From NCBI GenBank assembly GCA_902600245.1, contig CACKIQ010000008.1, positions 1 to 35,810 of the forward strand: a DNA stretch of 35,810 nt, written 5' to 3'. Shown here in pieces: positions 33,785-35,810 of the stretch. The DNA is from an uncultured Pelagibacteraceae bacterium. GTDB taxonomy: Bacteria; Pseudomonadota; Alphaproteobacteria; Pelagibacterales; Pelagibacteraceae. The number at the start of each line of letters is the position of its first letter. The stretch's first letter is position 1. A model generated the notes under the pieces. The model worked only from the letters and a program-made list of their open reading frames with translations. It made no database searches and was not told the DNA's origin. The translations under genes were made by a program, and so were the position numbers.

Positions 33785-34518
33785 TGCTTAAAATAAATAA
33801 TTTAAACGCAACAATTGATAATAAGTCTATTTTAAATGGGCTATCCTTAAATATAAATCCTGGTGAGGTTCATGCAATTATGGGTCCTAATGGATCTGGA
33901 AAAAGTACATTGTCTAACATTTTATCTGGAAAAAAGGGTTATGAAGTTTCTGGGGAAGTTCTTTTTGAAGAAAAAGATTTATTTGAACTTGAAACAGAAG
34001 AAAGAGCACACAAGGGTATATTTTTAGCCTTCCAATATCCTTTAGAAATTCCAGGTGTAAATACAAATATATTTTTAAAAACTTCTTTGAATGCTGTGAG
34101 AAAAGCGAGAGGTAAGAAAGAGCTCGATGCTATTGAATTTCTAAAATTAGTTAAAGAAAAGTCTAAAGAATTAAAATTTGATGAAGAAAAATTAAACAGA
34201 CAGTTGAATGTTGGTTTTTCTGGAGGTGAAAAAAAGAAAAATGAAATTTTACAGATGTCGCTGCTGGCTCCAAAACTGTCAATTTTAGATGAAACAGACT
34301 CTGGTTTAGATATTGATGCTTTAAAGATTGTTGCAGATGGAGTTAATACATTGAGAGATAAAAATAATTCATTTTTAATTATTACACATTACCAAAGATT
34401 ACTCGATTACATAAAACCTGACTTTGTTCACGTTTTGATGAATGGAAAAATTGTAAAATCTGGTGGTCCAGATTTAGCTCTAGAATTAGAAAAAAAAGGA
34501 TATGAAAATTTTAATTAA
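33784..34518 (+). CDS. sufC: Fe-S assembly ATPase SufC
   Basis: ABC-type ATPase of the SufBC2D scaffold complex. From ATG at 33784 the protein is 244 aa, normal for SufC. An in-frame ATG at 33694 would add 30 residues lying wholly inside sufB in another frame and unlike any SufC N-terminus. GGAAGGAAG about 10 bases upstream also supports 33784. Walker A is GPNGSGKST, the Q-loop region reads FLAFQYPLEIPG, the signature is GFSGGEKKKNEI, Walker B is LSILDETDSGLD, and the switch His lies in IITHYQRLL. These are all SufC hallmarks. It is coupled to sufB by TAATG and followed immediately by sufD. Confidence 0.98.
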   Translation: MLKINNLNATIDNKSILNGLSLNINPGEVHAIMGPNGSGKSTLSNILSGKKGYEVSGEVLFEEKDLFELETEERAHKGIFLAFQYPLEIPGVNTNIFLKTSLNAVRKARGKKELDAIEFLKLVKEKSKELKFDEEKLNRQLNVGFSGGEKKKNEILQMSLLAPKLSILDETDSGLDIDALKIVADGVNTLRDKNNSFLIITHYQRLLDYIKPDFVHVLMNGKIVKSGGPDLALELEKKGYENFN

Positions 34519-35766
34519 ATGAAAGAACGATTACAAAAAGATTTTGATAATAGTATAAAAAATTTAAGTTTATCCCAAAAAGATATCGAAATTAAAAAAT
34601 TTTGTTTATCAAATTTCATTGATAAAGGCTTTCCAAACAGAAAAGAGGAAGATTGGAAATTTTCAGATCTTAATCAAATAATAAAAAATAATATTGGAGA
34701 ACTTAGTTTTTATAATGATCTAACATCTACTAATAAAGTTGATACATCTGTTTTTGTAGATGGATTAGAGCATAACAAAATTGTTTTTATAAATGGTAGA
34801 ATTGAAAAAATTGATTTTGAATATGAAAAAAAAGATCAAATTCAAATAATTGATCAATCAGAAACTATAAATGAATTTAAAAATAGTAACTCATTATCTG
34901 ACTTGAACAATGCCTTTACTAACAAATGTTTTAAAATATTGGTTAAAAAAGGTTATCAGTTAGCAAAACCACTTATTATATATCACACAACAAATTCAAA
35001 AATTTGGTCAAAAAACATTAACTTAAGACTTAATTTTGAACTAGATAAAAATAGTTCATTAAGATTAATTGATTTATTTAATGATACATCTGAAAAAAAT
35101 TTTTTAAATATATTTTATAACTTTGAATTAAAGAAAAATTCAGTTTTAAAAAATTATAAGATAGATAAAATTGAGAATAAAAATATTAAGTATTCTTTAA
35201 ACAATATTGATCAAGATAAAAACAGTATTTCTGAAACATTTATTTTATCCTCTGGATCTAATTTTTTTAAGAATGAAATAAATTGTAATTTAAATGGAGA
35301 TTATGCATCAGCTTTTGTAAATGGTGTATTTTTTTTGAATAATGACAAACATCACGAAATCAGATCAATAATCAATCATTTAACTGAAAATACAAAAAGT
35401 TATCAGCTAATTAAAAGTGTTTTAGATGAAAGTTCTAAAGCAGTGTATCAAGGAAAAATATTTGTAAACTCAGATGCTCAGAAAACTGATGGATACCAAT
35501 TAAGTAAAGCAATACTGCTAAATAAAGAAGCAGAGTTTAATGCTAAACCAGAACTTGAAATTTATGCTGATGACGTTAAATGTTCACATGGTTCAGCTTC
35601 AGGTAGTTTAAATGAAGAGTCTATATTTTACTTAATGTCTAGAGGCTTAAATTATCAGCAATCAAGAGAGCTATTAATCAACGGTTTTGTGCTTGATGTT
35701 GTAGAAAAAATTACTGACTCGGAAATAAAAAACTTAATAAAAAATATGATTGGAATAAAAGAATGA
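34519..35766 (+). CDS. sufD: Fe-S cluster assembly protein SufD
   Basis: SufB paralogue that pairs with SufB in the SufBC2D complex and is linked to iron entry. The protein is 415 aa. The N-terminal helical part holds FIDKGFPNRKEEDWKFSDL, the usual SufD 'P-x-R-x-E-x-W' region. The middle is a parallel beta-helix (divergent, Asn/Lys-rich). The C-terminus is the best conserved: VYQGKIFVNSDAQKTDGYQLSKAILLN, then ADDVKCSHGSASGSL and YLMSRGLNYQQSRELLINGF. It starts directly after the sufC stop and its stop overlaps the next ATG (ATGA). Confidence 0.96.
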   Translation: MKERLQKDFDNSIKNLSLSQKDIEIKKFCLSNFIDKGFPNRKEEDWKFSDLNQIIKNNIGELSFYNDLTSTNKVDTSVFVDGLEHNKIVFINGRIEKIDFEYEKKDQIQIIDQSETINEFKNSNSLSDLNNAFTNKCFKILVKKGYQLAKPLIIYHTTNSKIWSKNINLRLNFELDKNSSLRLIDLFNDTSEKNFLNIFYNFELKKNSVLKNYKIDKIENKNIKYSLNNIDQDKNSISETFILSSGSNFFKNEINCNLNGDYASAFVNGVFFLNNDKHHEIRSIINHLTENTKSYQLIKSVLDESSKAVYQGKIFVNSDAQKTDGYQLSKAILLNKEAEFNAKPELEIYADDVKCSHGSASGSLNEESIFYLMSRGLNYQQSRELLINGFVLDVVEKITDSEIKNLIKNMIGIKE

Positions 35767-35810
35767 ATATTGATTTGATAAAAAAAGAATTTCCAATTTT
35801 TGATGAAAAG
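35763..35810 (+). CDS. sufS: Cysteine desulfurase SufS, 5' end only
   Basis: Only 16 codons are inside the window (MNIDLIKKEFPIFDEK). The start overlaps the sufD stop as ATGA. The peptide matches the usual SufS N-terminus (a short helix followed by FPI), and sufS is the expected gene after sufD. No catalytic residue is visible yet, so the call rests on the short N-terminus and operon order. Confidence 0.75.
   Translation, partial: MNIDLIKKEFPIFDEK

Overview
This window is core chromosome from a streamlined, very A+T-rich alphaproteobacterium. The best fit is the SAR11 / Pelagibacter group. The reasons are the base composition (strongly A/T at third codon positions), the Lys/Asn/Ile-rich proteins, and near-total coding with overlapping genes. 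Alphaproteobacterial neighbourhoods also fit: lptF-lptG-lptD-surA-pdxA-rsmA, aroQ-accB-accC, an NDUFA12-like complex I subunit beside a DUF2155 protein, and an Rrf2 regulator in front of sufBCDS. I recognise 36 protein genes, of which the first (fabG) and last (sufS) are cut by the window edges. I found no tRNA, rRNA, CRISPR array, insertion sequence, prophage or other accessory island. No gene-free stretch reaches 300 bases; the longest gap is 137 bases, in front of the suf regulator.

Layout. At 1-1437, fatty-acid synthesis genes fabG and acpP are followed directly by gmk. At 1426-9024 (minus strand) is an envelope operon lptF-lptG-lptD-surA-pdxA-rsmA: LPS export, outer-membrane protein folding, vitamin B6 synthesis and 16S rRNA methylation. 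At 9086-10943 are pepA and ndk. At 10933-12520 (minus) are purM and purN. At 12532-16054 are a DUF2066 protein, the DnaA-regulator HdaA and aspS. At 16056-16880 (minus) is a free-standing protein that matches only the C-terminal part of B12-dependent ribonucleotide reductase. At 16994-17723 are the NDUFA12-like and DUF2155 genes. At 17720-19931 (minus) is aroQ-accB-accC. At 19948-20941 are thiS and thiG. At 20934-22751 (minus) is RNase E/G. At 22853-28706 are penicillin-binding protein 1A, prfB with a programmed frameshift, and a large AsmA-like protein. At 28707-29936 (minus) is tyrS. At 29982-31124 is anmK. At 31118-31777 (minus) is an alpha/beta hydrolase. At 31915-35810 are an IscR-like regulator and sufBCDS.

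The genes serve envelope assembly (lptDFG, surA, PBP1A, AsmA-like, anmK), fatty acid synthesis (fabG, acpP, accBC), nucleotide and cofactor synthesis (purMN, ndk, gmk, thiSG, pdxA), translation (aspS, tyrS, prfB, rsmA) and Fe-S assembly (suf). The most informative signals are at fine scale. An IscR-type operator overlaps the suf promoter. An RF2 autoregulatory frameshift is intact. The Gly-Gly codons of thiS double as the thiG ribosome-binding site. RNase E lacks its zinc-link cysteines. PdxA has lost a substrate-contacting His. All seven convergent gene pairs abut or overlap, leaving no room for ordinary terminators. I did not find a wholly new multi-gene system here, and I do not claim one.
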